From Candidatus Enterococcus huntleyi (GTDB taxonomy: Bacteria > Bacillota > Bacilli > Lactobacillales > Enterococcaceae), in assembly GCF_009933175.1 (NCBI RefSeq), contig NZ_MAEJ01000032.1, forward strand, positions 183,526 through 247,525: a DNA stretch of 64,000 nt, in the 5' to 3' direction. Below are positions 39,477-50,600 of the stretch, one piece after another. The position numbers and the translations under genes were made by a program. The notes below the pieces were generated by a model. The model had not been told where the DNA came from, ran no database searches, and worked only from the letters and a program-made list of their open reading frames with translations. Numbering within the stretch: position 1 is the first letter of the stretch; each line of letters opens with the position of its first letter.

Positions 39477-41285
39477 CTATTTTACGTATTCTTCTGTTAA
39501 AGCCAAGAACTCGGTGATATCGCCTAATACGCGATCAATACCCGCTTGCCAGAAGTCTGGTTTTGTTAAATCGATATTTAGGTGTTTTTTCGCAAGCTCT
39601 TCGGTAGTCATTGAAGCAGTATCTCTTAATAAAGCAATGTACTGATCTTCAAATCCTGAACCTTGTTGATCAGCGTAGGCGTAAATTCCCATACTGAATA
39701 AGTAACCGAAGGTATAAGGGAAGTTGTAGAAAGGTACATCGTCGATAAAGAAATGTAATTTTGCTGCCCAGAAATGAGGGTGGTAGCTAGCTAAACTATC
39801 TTGATAGCTTTCTTTTTGTGCGGCTACCATCAATTCAGTGATTTCTTCTTCAGAGACAAGGCCTTTTTGACGCGCTTGATAGAAATTATTTTCAAAGATA
39901 AAGCGTGCGTGAATGTTCATGAACATGGCAATCGCATTCTGCATTTTTGTATCCAATAAGTTAATTTTTTCTTCTTTCGTTTGTGCTTCTTTCAACGTCG
40001 CATCAGCAACGATTAATTCGGCAAAAGTACTCGCTGTTTCTGCTACATTCATAGCGTAATCGCGGTTTAATTCTGGTAAGTCCCACATTACTTCACTATG
40101 AAAAGCATGGCCTAGTTCATGAGCTAAGGTTGCAACTTCATTCACGGAGTTACTATAAGTCATGAAAATGCGTGATTCTTGTGATTCAGGTAAGCTAGTA
40201 CAGTAGCCACCAGGACGTTTACCTGGACGATCCTCTGCTTCAATCCAGCTATTATCAAAGGCTTTTTGCGCGAAAGTCGCCATTTTTGGACTAAATTTCT
40301 CGAAGTTTTCAACAATAAATTCTGCAGCTTGATCAAAGGTGTAGGTTTTTTCTTGTAAATCACCTAAAATAATTGGCGCGTCTTGATCTTGCCATTCCAT
40401 TTTTTCTTTACCAAATAATTGTGCTTTTCTGGTCAAGAAGTCGATGATTGGTTGTTTATTTTTTTGAATCGTCTCCCACATCACATCTAACGTTTCTTTT
40501 TGCAAGCGATTATACTCTAAAGGTTGTTTGAGATAATCAGTCACGCCATGTAATTTGTAAGTAGAAAGTCTAAAGCCGTCCAAATGATTCAGTGTATCAG
40601 AGAATAAAGGCGCTTTTTCGGCCCAAGCGGCTTCCCATTTTTCAAATAATTCTTTACGAACTGCAGCATCTGGATCGCCCATCATTTTATTGAAGGCTTG
40701 GCCGGCTGAAAGTTCAACGGTCTTGCCGTCTTTATCTGTGAATGGAATAATAATCGACGCAACGATGGTGTCGTAATGTTCGCTCCAAGCATTTAAGCCG
40801 TCTAGGGAAAGTGTGTTAATGATATTTTCTTCCGCTTCTGAAAGTAGTTCGCTGCCGTCGCGGCGAATCTCACTTAAACGAAAAGCTAAAGGTGCCAACG
40901 CGTCTGTTGAAATAAGTGTTGCCCATTCATCATCAGAGATGGCAGTGAGTTTTTTAGAAAAGATCGTTTGAGACAATTGGAACTTAGGTGATAGGCTAGC
41001 TAATTCACCGTATAAGATTTTGGCTTTCGTGTCATTTACATTGGCTGAGCTTAAGGCCGTAATATAGCTTGCGCATTGACCATAACCTTCTGAAACGGCT
41101 TCAGCTAATTGAATGATTTCTAATAATCCTTGATTATCAGAATCCTCAGATGGTGACCAAGCGTTAACTTTATCGTGGTGATTTTCAATTTGTTCAGCGA
41201 GTTTTTCTAAACGTTGTTTAAGCTCAGGAGAATCGCTACCTCCTGGAAAAATTGAATCTAAATCCCAAATTAAAGAATAAGACAT
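39477..41285 (-). CDS. pepF: Oligoendopeptidase F, M3 family
   Basis: The 602-residue cytoplasmic zinc peptidase has HELGHAFHSE with the two His ligands and catalytic Glu, and a downstream Glu in NVAETASTFAE. It hydrolyses short peptides. I prefer the second ATG (MSYSLIWDLDSIF), 7 bp from GGAG; the ATG 6 bp upstream is only 1 bp away. It is a single-gene unit that reads towards the M23 gene. Confidence 0.95.
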   Translation of the reverse strand: MSYSLIWDLDSIFPGGSDSPELKQRLEKLAEQIENHHDKVNAWSPSEDSDNQGLLEIIQLAEAVSEGYGQCASYITALSSANVNDTKAKILYGELASLSPKFQLSQTIFSKKLTAISDDEWATLISTDALAPLAFRLSEIRRDGSELLSEAEENIINTLSLDGLNAWSEHYDTIVASIIIPFTDKDGKTVELSAGQAFNKMMGDPDAAVRKELFEKWEAAWAEKAPLFSDTLNHLDGFRLSTYKLHGVTDYLKQPLEYNRLQKETLDVMWETIQKNKQPIIDFLTRKAQLFGKEKMEWQDQDAPIILGDLQEKTYTFDQAAEFIVENFEKFSPKMATFAQKAFDNSWIEAEDRPGKRPGGYCTSLPESQESRIFMTYSNSVNEVATLAHELGHAFHSEVMWDLPELNRDYAMNVAETASTFAELIVADATLKEAQTKEEKINLLDTKMQNAIAMFMNIHARFIFENNFYQARQKGLVSEEEITELMVAAQKESYQDSLASYHPHFWAAKLHFFIDDVPFYNFPYTFGYLFSMGIYAYADQQGSGFEDQYIALLRDTASMTTEELAKKHLNIDLTKPDFWQAGIDRVLGDITEFLALTEEYVK

Positions 41286-41433
41286 AAACATACTCCCTTC
41301 AAAAAGTTAATTTATTACTTGTAACAAGTGGTGCTATCGTTACAGTTATAGATACAGTATATAGTATATCAACAAAAATGTGGAAAAGATTGTTCTTTTT
41401 TGAAAAATTGGTAAGATAGAATGGAGGTGGATT

Positions 41434-41943
41434 ATGAAAGCAATCAAAAAACAAATGAAAAATGGAAATTTATATTTAGGTATCGCTTTTTTTGTTATGG
41501 CTGTTCTTTTTTACAGCTCTTCGCAGACCTATGAGCAACAATCACAAATTGCTTTTTTAGGGAAGCTCTTAAAAAATGAGCCGTTTAAAGACTTTTTTGA
41601 GACAATCTCATTTGTCTATGCGGGTGATGAAGTCAGTATCAAGGCTAGCGGTTACTTGAAGTTTATCGAATTTTTTATTCGAAAAGGGGCTCACTTCGGG
41701 ACGTATTTTCTAATGGGTGGCAGTCTTTTCCTTGGACTTTATCCTCGTTTGAAAGTTATTTGGTTACCTTCGATTCTCGGATGGTTAGCAGCAACAGGTT
41801 ATGCTGGTTTGGATGAATTTCATCAAATGATGACAGACGGTCGTTCGCCGTTATTTCAAGATGTGGCGCTCGATTCTTGTGGCGCATTAACAGCTGTCGT
41901 ATTGGCTAGCGTGCTCTTTATTTGGCATAAAAAAAGTCGTTAA
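41434..41943 (+). CDS. VanZ-like membrane protein
   Basis: The 169-residue membrane protein has about four spans and the VanZ pattern: YSSSQTYEQQS after the first span, RKGAHFGTYFLMG, then GLDEFHQMMTDGRSPLFQDVALDSCG. The Asp/Glu/His residues in these motifs are conserved in the family. Some VanZ proteins give teicoplanin tolerance, but the general role is not known. An ATGGAGGT site precedes the ATG. Confidence 0.87.
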   Translation: MKAIKKQMKNGNLYLGIAFFVMAVLFYSSSQTYEQQSQIAFLGKLLKNEPFKDFFETISFVYAGDEVSIKASGYLKFIEFFIRKGAHFGTYFLMGGSLFLGLYPRLKVIWLPSILGWLAATGYAGLDEFHQMMTDGRSPLFQDVALDSCGALTAVVLASVLFIWHKKSR

Positions 41944-41996
41944 TCAGTCAGCAAGAGTCAGCAGGAGCAGGGAATAGCTAATGGCATCGTTTAGAG

Positions 41997-42025
41997 TTGG
42001 GTGAACGTTCTAAAGCGTGTATAAT
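41997..42025 (+). promoter_or_regulatory. Promoter of yebC-like gene
   Basis: TTGGGT and a perfect TATAAT (42020-42025) are spaced by 17 bp. The ATG is 132 bp further on; nothing else was recognised in the leader. Confidence 0.65.
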
Positions 42026-42156
42026 TAAGAGTGAAAGCTGTTGAAAAAGAAGTAGGACTATTTGTGAAAGAGCACTAGATGAGTATTTTATGGACCAAGG
42101 ACGGATTGTGTGCGGTTGTAACTGTAACTGTGATTGAGTGAAGGGGAGGAAATAGA

Positions 42157-42879
42157 ATGTCAGGACATAGTAAATGGAGCAATATTCAAGGAAGAAAAAA
42201 TGCGCAAGATGCTAAACGTGGAAAGATTTTTCAGAAGCTTTCTCGGGAAGTTTATATGGCGGCCAAAGCAGGCGGGCTTGATCCAGCTTTAAATCCAGCC
42301 CTTCGCCTAGCAGTCGACAAAGCCAAAGCAGCTAATATGCCCAATGATAATATTGATCGAGCGATCAAGAAAGCCGATAGTTCAGCTGAAAATGCGAACT
42401 ATGATGAGATCACTTATGAAGGCTATGGACCAGGTGGAGTCGCAATTTTAGTCCATACCTTAACAGATAATCGTAATCGGACAGCGACCAATGTCCGAGT
42501 GGCTTTTTCTAGAAACGGGGGTTCACTTGGTGAGACAGGGTCAGTTAATTATTTATTTGATCGAAAAGGCTACATTGCGATTGAAAGAACTGATTTAGCC
42601 GTAGATGAGGATCAGATGTTTGAAGATGTACTGGAAGCAGGTGCGGAAGATTTGTTGGTGTCACCAGAAGTTTTTGAGATTTATACAGCACCTGATGAAT
42701 TTGTGAAGGTCAGAGAATGGTTAGAAAAAGCGGGCTTCACTTTGGCTCAGGCCGAGCTGACGATGGTGCCTCAGACGACAGTCCCACTAACAGAAGAGCA
42801 GCAAGCACAACTGGAAAGATTAGTCGACAAATTGGAAGACGATGATGATGTATCAGAGGTCTTTACTTCAGCAGAATAA
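42157..42879 (+). CDS. yebC: YebC/PmpR-family protein (TACO1-like)
   Basis: The 240-residue protein starts [22 protein letters not shown] and has [11 protein letters not shown] and [16 protein letters not shown] motifs (here [12 protein letters not shown]). The family is annotated as a transcriptional regulator; recent work links YebC proteins to translation of proline stretches, and which applies here cannot be told. It stands alone between a promoter and a terminator. Confidence 0.94.
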   Translation: MSGHSKWSNIQGRKNAQDAKRGKIFQKLSREVYMAAKAGGLDPALNPALRLAVDKAKAANMPNDNIDRAIKKADSSAENANYDEITYEGYGPGGVAILVHTLTDNRNRTATNVRVAFSRNGGSLGETGSVNYLFDRKGYIAIERTDLAVDEDQMFEDVLEAGAEDLLVSPEVFEIYTAPDEFVKVREWLEKAGFTLAQAELTMVPQTTVPLTEEQQAQLERLVDKLEDDDDVSEVFTSAE

Positions 42880-42885
42880 ATGAAT

Positions 42886-42930
42886 AGTCCACCCATTTAG
42901 TTAAGATAACTGATTGGGTGGACTTTTTTG
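42886..42930 (+). terminator. Terminator after yebC-like gene
   Basis: AGTCCACCCA pairs with TGGGTGGACT, followed by a T run. It also ends close to the convergent AraC-type gene. Confidence 0.85.
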
Positions 42931-42940
42931 AAGCGTATCA

Positions 42941-43810
42941 CTAACCAATCTTCCGATATTGACTGGGAGTGAGACCGGTTCTTTTTTTGAAGAGTCGACT
43001 AAAGTAGGCGAAATTTTCCAAGCCAACTTCTAATGAAATTTCTTTGATAGATTTATCTGAGTATCGTAGTAAATCTTTTGAGTGGGATATTTTTTTATTG
43101 ATTTGGTATTTAATCGGTGGAAGCCCGATGTATTTGGAAAACTCCTTGTTTAATTGATATTTATTAATATGGAACCGGGTTTCTAATGATTCTAATGAGA
43201 GTGATTCTTTAAAATGCTCTTCAAGATAGGCGCGCATATCCAGTATATGTTTAGGAATTGCTTCATAAGAAAAGTCCTGTTGATATTTCTGTAAAAGCAC
43301 TTCATTCAGTAATTGATGCAAAAGGATGGAAGATTGATAGTCTGTTTGGGCATGAGGTTGCGATTGTAGATGCAACAATTGCTCCAAAATTAGATAAATA
43401 GAATTCGCTTGTGGCGGACCATCCGTTTGAAATACAGGGCAATCATTTTTCATGAATTCTTCGTAAAACATCGCTGACTGGGCGCCAGAAAAATGAACCC
43501 AATCCATTTCCCAGTAGTCCTCACTGACTGTCTTGTAGTATTGATATTCTTGGCAATCAATAAAAAAAAGATCGCCACTTTTGATCGGATATGTTTGATT
43601 TTTATACTGTAATAATCCTTCCCCTTGCAAGGTGAATTTGATTAGGTACGATGGCAGATGCTCGCGCTCAGTAAAATAAGGTTGCTGCGCTTTGAAATGG
43701 CCAATTTCTTGAACGTAGTAAAATAAACGTTGGCTTTTGGGGGTCGGAGTCAAGATGTGTCGTTCAGAATCTGTCGACCAAGAATAATCTGCTTTTTGCC
43801 AATAAGTCAT
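42941..43810 (-). CDS. AraC-family transcriptional regulator
   Basis: I choose the ATG at 43810 with AAGGAG 6 bp upstream (289 residues, MTYWQKADYSW) over one 42 bp further out. The N-terminal half looks like a cupin sensor (GEGLLQYKNQTYPIKSGDLFFID). The C-terminal half has two helix-turn-helix motifs (LETRFHINKYQLNKEFSKYIG and IKEISLEVGLENFAYFSRLFKKRTGLTPSQYR). Such proteins often control sugar genes, but none is next to it, so its target is unknown. Confidence 0.92.
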   Translation of the reverse strand: MTYWQKADYSWSTDSERHILTPTPKSQRLFYYVQEIGHFKAQQPYFTEREHLPSYLIKFTLQGEGLLQYKNQTYPIKSGDLFFIDCQEYQYYKTVSEDYWEMDWVHFSGAQSAMFYEEFMKNDCPVFQTDGPPQANSIYLILEQLLHLQSQPHAQTDYQSSILLHQLLNEVLLQKYQQDFSYEAIPKHILDMRAYLEEHFKESLSLESLETRFHINKYQLNKEFSKYIGLPPIKYQINKKISHSKDLLRYSDKSIKEISLEVGLENFAYFSRLFKKRTGLTPSQYRKIG

Positions 43811-44020
43811 AGGAATCTCCTTGTCTACCAATATAATGCAAGTATATATCAAAAATTGTTGAGAGTGAATAGCTTCTAGGCGAATATACGCGTTTTTTCT
43901 CGAATGCTCAATAAATAAAAGCGAGTGAGCAGACTACAATAATGTGTCAGGAAAAGAGTACGGGAGCAATCAAGAGGCTACATAGAGAGTAGGATGACTA
44001 TTTATTAAGATGGAAATCAA

Positions 44021-44069
44021 AAAAAGACAGAGCGGACAGCTATCAACGGGGATAGTCATTCGCTCTGTT
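44021..44069 (-). terminator. Terminator of the L,D-transpeptidase gene
   Basis: Read on the minus strand, AACAGAGCG (44061-44069) pairs with CGCTCTGTC (44026-44034), with an inner TATC/GATA pairing, then a run of Ts. Confidence 0.8.
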
Positions 44070-44082
44070 AGTATGATTATTA

Positions 44083-45495
44083 TTAAAAGACTAATACAGG
44101 AGTACCATTTTCAACTGCACCGTATAATTGTTTCATGACGCCTGGTGGGGTGTTGACACAGCCGTGAGAACCAACTGTTTTCCATAATTCTCCACCATAT
44201 TGTGGTTGCCAGTCAGAATCGTGAATACCGACACCGGTCCAATCGATGGGCATCCAGTATTTTACGGGACTAGCATATTTTGTGCCATCATCATTTAAAC
44301 CACGGAGTGTTGCATTTTGTTCGTGGTTCCAAACGTAAAAGACGCCTGCTGGAGTAGGTGATGAAGGTTTACCTGTGACGACATCTGTTTCAAGAACCAA
44401 TGCCCCATCTTTGTAAAACCACATATGCTGATTTTGTAGATCCACTTCAATATAAGTGCTGCCGACAAGAGCATGATCTGCGGTAGTACTTCCTTGAACA
44501 ATCGGACTACGAGTGAAATCTTCGCCAGCCATAATCGAGTCTCTCAATGCCGCTGCCTCTTGATCTACTTGGATAGTCCAACTGTATGAGCCTGCAGGCA
44601 CGCTAACTTCTCCACGTCTAGTACTGGTGAACTTCGTCGGATTTGAACTTGTATTATACATCGCAGCCAGTTCGTTTACGTAAGCTGTTAGCTTTTCATT
44701 GTTCAGTGAAATGTCACTGTCTTTTGTTTCAATCCATTCCATAATTGTCGCTGTTGGAATGACAAATGAGGCGCCGTTAATTGTGTAAGTTGCTTTGACT
44801 TGCGCAATTTTGTTGGCTTTTTCAATTTCTTTTTTCAAATTTTCATCGTCAGCGGTCACTGTCGGTTTTACACGGAAATCGAGTAAGTCGATGGTTTCTT
44901 TGCCTTCAGTTGCTGTTTGTGTGATGGAAGCGATGGCTTCATCGATGTTGATAGAATTCCCCACAGTTTCTTTTTGAATGGAGAAGCCACTTTCTGTTCG
45001 GATGACTTTGGCATCTTCAGATTTTGTGCGACTTTCATTTAGCTTAACTAAGTTATTTTTGATAGTTGCTATAGAAGCCGTTAATTTTTCTTGATCTACA
45101 TCTAGTGAGCTGAGGGTTTCTTTTTCAGCTGCAGAAACATAGGATATAGCCCAGCCCCAAGGGTTTTGCTTTTGTCTTAATATTTCTAATTCTTTGGTAA
45201 AATTAGGTGAGACACCTAATTCAGATTTTTTTACTTCATGCCAAGTTTTTCCTTCTTCTTGGATAGTAAAAACTTTAGAAGAGTATTCTTTTTGAAGGGC
45301 ATTTTTCGCTTCGTCGATAGTTAAATCACTAATATCAACGCTATTTACCTCAGTTTTAGGTAAAAAATGTTTGGTATAATAAATGCTGCGGTAAGTGTAG
45401 CCACCAGCTAATAGAATAACGATACCTAGAATAACGAACAATACAATCTTCGAGGCACTTCTTTTTTGCCTCGCTCGCGTGCGACCTTTTGTCAT
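44083..45495 (-). CDS. ldt: L,D-transpeptidase, Ldtfm-like
   Basis: The 470-residue protein has a short basic cytoplasmic start, one membrane anchor (about residues 17-37), a PG-binding_4-like middle part and a C-terminal YkuD domain. The catalytic Cys446 is in SHGCVNTP with His444; a second His is in GIHDSDW. Size and Cys position are close to E. faecium Ldtfm (as I recall, 466 residues and Cys442). It makes 3-3 peptide crosslinks, which beta-lactams of the penam class do not block. AAGGAG lies 10 bp before the ATG. Confidence 0.93.
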   Translation of the reverse strand: MTKGRTRARQKRSASKIVLFVILGIVILLAGGYTYRSIYYTKHFLPKTEVNSVDISDLTIDEAKNALQKEYSSKVFTIQEEGKTWHEVKKSELGVSPNFTKELEILRQKQNPWGWAISYVSAAEKETLSSLDVDQEKLTASIATIKNNLVKLNESRTKSEDAKVIRTESGFSIQKETVGNSINIDEAIASITQTATEGKETIDLLDFRVKPTVTADDENLKKEIEKANKIAQVKATYTINGASFVIPTATIMEWIETKDSDISLNNEKLTAYVNELAAMYNTSSNPTKFTSTRRGEVSVPAGSYSWTIQVDQEAAALRDSIMAGEDFTRSPIVQGSTTADHALVGSTYIEVDLQNQHMWFYKDGALVLETDVVTGKPSSPTPAGVFYVWNHEQNATLRGLNDDGTKYASPVKYWMPIDWTGVGIHDSDWQPQYGGELWKTVGSHGCVNTPPGVMKQLYGAVENGTPVLVF

Positions 45496-45660
45496 AATAT
45501 ATGAACTCCTTAAGTGGATAAATTTAGAGTATACCGATACTCATAATAGCATAAATAGCTAAAAATGCGATGTTTTTGCCTAAAAAACATGAAAACTTTA
45601 TAAACATTTAGAAACTTAATAATAATTATAAATAACTCTATGCATTTTATAATAATACAT

Positions 45661-45704
45661 AAAAAAAGAATTTGAAACTCTTTTCGAGCATCAAATTCTT
45701 TTTG
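45661..45704 (-). terminator. Terminator of ldh
   Basis: AAAAAGAATTTGA (45663-45674 region) pairs with TCAAATTCTTTTT (45691-45703). It has A and T runs at both ends, so it could act on either strand. It lies 40 bp past the ldh stop. Confidence 0.85.
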
Positions 45705-45743
45705 TGTTGATGAGTGAGTGTCTTCTATGAGTAAAATAGCTGA

Positions 45744-46748
<1,005 letters not shown>

Positions 46749-46750
46749 TC

Positions 46751-46779
46751 ATGTTATCATCACTGCGCACTTCTGTCAC
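46751..46779 (-). promoter_or_regulatory. Probable ldh promoter
   Basis: On the minus strand, GTGACA and TAACAT are separated by 17 bp, about 40 bp before the ATG. No clear Rex or CcpA site was found next to it. Confidence 0.45.
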
Positions 46780-46949
46780 GTAATATGCCGCGAAAGTATA
46801 ACAGTTTTTCTTACTGTATTAATTGTAAAAGCTTACATGTGCGAGATTTCACTATTCCTGGAATTCACTGTTTCTAGAAGTTTTTTCTAACTTTTTTTTA
46901 ATTTTGTTGATTCTGAGAAGTTTGGCTCTAACCACTACAGCCATTCCTG

Positions 46950-46958
46950 TGTTATACT
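46950..46958 (+). promoter_or_regulatory. Extended -10 promoter of pth-mfd
   Basis: TGTTATACT is an extended -10 element (TGn plus TATACT) without a good -35. The 335-bp gap between ldh and pth holds only these two divergent promoters and AT-rich runs. Confidence 0.5.
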
Positions 46959-47047
46959 ACTAATTAGAAAAATGTGACATGACTGGATGGTTTTATACCT
47001 ATCCAGCATTTTGTGTTGCAAATGACTGGATAAGTGGGGAACGTTTG

Positions 47048-47608
47048 ATGAAAATGATTGTTGGATTGGGAAATCCTGGAACAAAATACCAAGACACCAA
47101 ACATAATATCGGCTTTATGGTTGTCGATCGTTTGGCAAAAGAATATAGTGCTACATTTAAGAAGAATCCTTTTGAAGCCGAAGTGGCTGAGTTTTTTATA
47201 AATGGAGAAAAAATTTTATTGGTGAAACCAATGACTTTTATGAATGAATCTGGTCGTGCGGTAGGTCCGTTGATGACTTATTTTGGCATTTACCCAGAAG
47301 AATTACTGGTTGTTTACGATGACCTAGATTTGGCTATTGGTAAGATTCGCTTACGCCAAAAAGGCAGTGCAGGTGGGCATAATGGGATAAAAAGCTTGAT
47401 TTCCCATTTGGGTGACAACGTGTTTGATCGTATTAAAGTCGGAATCGGTCGGCCTGAGGGTAAGAAAACGGTGATTAATCATGTGCTTAGTGGTTTTAGT
47501 AAAGACGAGCAGCCACTGATTGAAGCGAGCATTGAGCAATCAGTCAAAGCCTGTGATTATCGTCTAGCTGGACATACATTTATTGATACCATGAATCAAT
47601 TTAATTAG
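47048..47608 (+). CDS. pth: Peptidyl-tRNA hydrolase
   Basis: The 186-residue enzyme frees tRNAs from stalled peptidyl-tRNA. Motifs: VGLGNPGTKYQDTKHNIGF with the catalytic His, KPMTFMNESG and VYDDLDLAIGKIRLR. The start at 47048 fits the family; the frame extends 69 bp upstream, but that part is not conserved in type. It lies 15 bp before mfd. Confidence 0.96.
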   Translation: MKMIVGLGNPGTKYQDTKHNIGFMVVDRLAKEYSATFKKNPFEAEVAEFFINGEKILLVKPMTFMNESGRAVGPLMTYFGIYPEELLVVYDDLDLAIGKIRLRQKGSAGGHNGIKSLISHLGDNVFDRIKVGIGRPEGKKTVINHVLSGFSKDEQPLIEASIEQSVKACDYRLAGHTFIDTMNQFN

Positions 47609-47623
47609 AGAGGGGAGACGGCT

Positions 47624-50600
47624 TTGAATATTATTCAACTATTCAATCGGAATCCTTTAATACAACAATGGATGCAAGAATTGAAAGAAAAAGCACCGCG
47701 TCAGTTGTTAACGGGACTGTCAGGGTCAGCGAAAACATTGACTATGGTCAGTGGCTACAAAAAATTAAAAAAGACCACGGTGGTTATCACACCGAACTTA
47801 TATTATGCGAACCAATTAGTAGATGACTTGCAGCATGTTTTACCACAGGAAGAGATTTTTTTATTCCCTGTAGATGAAGTGATGTCGGCTGAGATGGCTT
47901 TTTCTTCACCAGAAGCACGAGCGGAACGGGTCGCAACACTGGCCGCTTTAGCTACGAAGAAAAAAGGGATCTATGTCTTACCAGCGGCGGCTTTAAGGAA
48001 ATTTTTACCGCCTAAGAAAACTTGGCAGTCCTATCAAATTAATTGGGAAATTGGTGGACTTATCGATAGTAATACATTGGCTCAACAGTTGGTTTTAATG
48101 GGCTATGAGCGTCAAACAATGGTCGGTAAACCAGGTGAGTTCAGTATTCGTGGCAGTATTGTGGATGTCTATCCACTGACCACAGACTATCCTGTTCGAG
48201 TGGAACTGTTTGATGATGAGATTGATTCTATGCGCTATTTTGAAGCGGATAGTCAACGGTCATTGCAAACAATTGAAGCGATTGACATTTTGCCGACTTC
48301 AGAGTTAGTTTTTTCGACAGATAATTTGCACTATGGTGTGGGGCGTCTAGCGGAAGCATTGGAGAAACGTCTGGCGATTACGACTGATCCGACTGAAAAA
48401 GAGTTTCTAACGGATTATTTCGGCCAATTAAGTACCGACTGGCAGTCAGGTATTCCTGGGGATCAGGCTAACTATTATACCGACTTCTTATATGAAGAGA
48501 AAACAAGTATTTTTGATTATTTTGAAAAAAATACCTTGATCTTTGTGGATGACTATTCGAGAATTTTGGAAACTAATCGTGAAATGGAACGTGAAGAGGC
48601 CGAATGGCAAACTTTAAAAATTGAAGAGGGCCGTATCTTTTCGGAACAGAATTTTGGGCATGATATTGCTCAAATTCTAATGAAAGAAAGTTATCCAACG
48701 AGTTACTTTTCGCTATTTCAAAAGGGCATGGGGAATTTGCGATTCCAACAGGTTTATAATTTCCAGTATCGCTCTATGCAGCAGTTTTTCGGGCAGATGC
48801 CCCTGTTGAAAACAGAAATGGAACGTTGGAAGAAACAAGGCCAAACGGTTGTTGTTTACATTTCGACAAAGGAACGCCTGAAAAAAATCGAAGAAATGTT
48901 TCTGGATCATGACATAAAAGCAGTTCAGTCAACAGCGGATAAGTTATTGACTGGAAAGATCCAATTGGTGGAAGGCGGGTTGCAGTCGGGCTTCGAATTG
49001 CCTCAAGATAAGCTGGTGGCAATTACTGAAAACGAAGTATTCCAAAAAACTGCGAAAAAACGCGCGCGCCGTCAGAGCATTTCGAATGCTGAACGACTAA
49101 AAAGTTACAGTGAGTTAAAATCAGGCGATTACGTGGTGCATGCTAATCATGGGATTGGGAAATATATCGGGATGCAGACGCTTGAAGTGGATGGCGTTCA
49201 TCAAGATTATTTGACGATTCTCTATCAAAACGAAGACAAGCTGTTCATTCCTGTGACGCAGTTAAATCTGATTCAAAAATACGTTGCCTCAGAAGGAAAA
49301 TCACCTCGAGTAAACAAGCTGGGTGGCAGTGAATGGAGTAAGACTAAACGCAAGGTTACTTCTAAAATTGAGGACATTGCGGATGATCTAATTCAACTGT
49401 ATGCCGCTAGAGAGGCTGAAACAGGCTATGCTTTCGGACCAGATGATGCTTACCAAAAAGAATTTGAGGATGCTTTTGCTTACTCAGAGACAGAAGACCA
49501 ATTACGTAGTACTGCTGAGATTAAGCGTGATATGGAAAAAGCGAAGCCGATGGATCGTTTATTGGTGGGCGATGTTGGTTACGGGAAGACGGAGGTTGCT
49601 TTACGAGCTGCCTTTAAAGCGGTCAAGGAAAATAAGCAAGTTGCTTTCTTGGTACCAACGACTATTTTGGCACAACAACATTACGAAACGATGTTGGAAA
49701 GATTCGAAAACTTCCCTGTTAATATCGGCTTATTGAGTCGATTTAGAACAAAGGCGCAACAAAAGGAAACGATTGAGGAGCTTCGTACCGGACAAATCGA
49801 TATCGTAGTGGGTACCCATCGGATTTTATCAAAAGATATTGAGTTTGGGGACTTAGGATTATTAATTATTGATGAAGAGCAACGCTTCGGCGTCAAACAT
49901 AAAGAGCGACTCAAACAGCTGCGTTCGGAAGTAGATGTGCTGACGTTAACGGCGACACCTATCCCACGGACATTGCATATGTCTATGTTAGGCGTTCGAG
50001 ATCTTTCTGTCATCGAAACGCCTCCAGAAAATCGCTATCCGATCCAAACCTATGTGATGGAACATAATCCTGGGGCGGTGCGTGAAGCAATTGAGCGAGA
50101 AATGGGTCGCGGCGGCCAAATCTTTTACTTATATAATCGTGTGGATACGATTGATCAGAAGGTGACGGAGCTTCAAGCGCTGGTACCAGATGCGCGAATT
50201 ACTTTTGCTCATGGTCAAATGACCGAGGTTCAATTAGAGAATACCTTGTTTGACTTTATTGAAGGCCAATATGATGTCCTAGTGACCACCACGATTATCG
50301 AAACAGGTGTGGATATTCCAAACGCGAATACTTTATTTGTTGAAAATGCGGACTACATGGGTCTCTCGACTCTGTACCAATTACGAGGTCGAGTCGGAAG
50401 AAGTAACCGCGTTGCATATGCTTATTTTATGTATGAGCAACAAAAAATATTGAATGAGGTCAGCGAAAAAAGACTGCAAGCAATCAAAGACTTTACTGAA
50501 CTGGGTTCAGGATTTAAGATTGCTATGCGCGACTTATCCATTCGTGGTGCCGGAAATCTATTAGGTGCTCAACAACATGGGTTCATTGATGCAGTCGGAT

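Noticed and set aside
42003..42010. GAACGTTC in the yebC promoter as a LexA (SOS) box
   Set aside because: The Gram-positive LexA site is GAAC-N4-GTTC; the four-base spacer is missing here.
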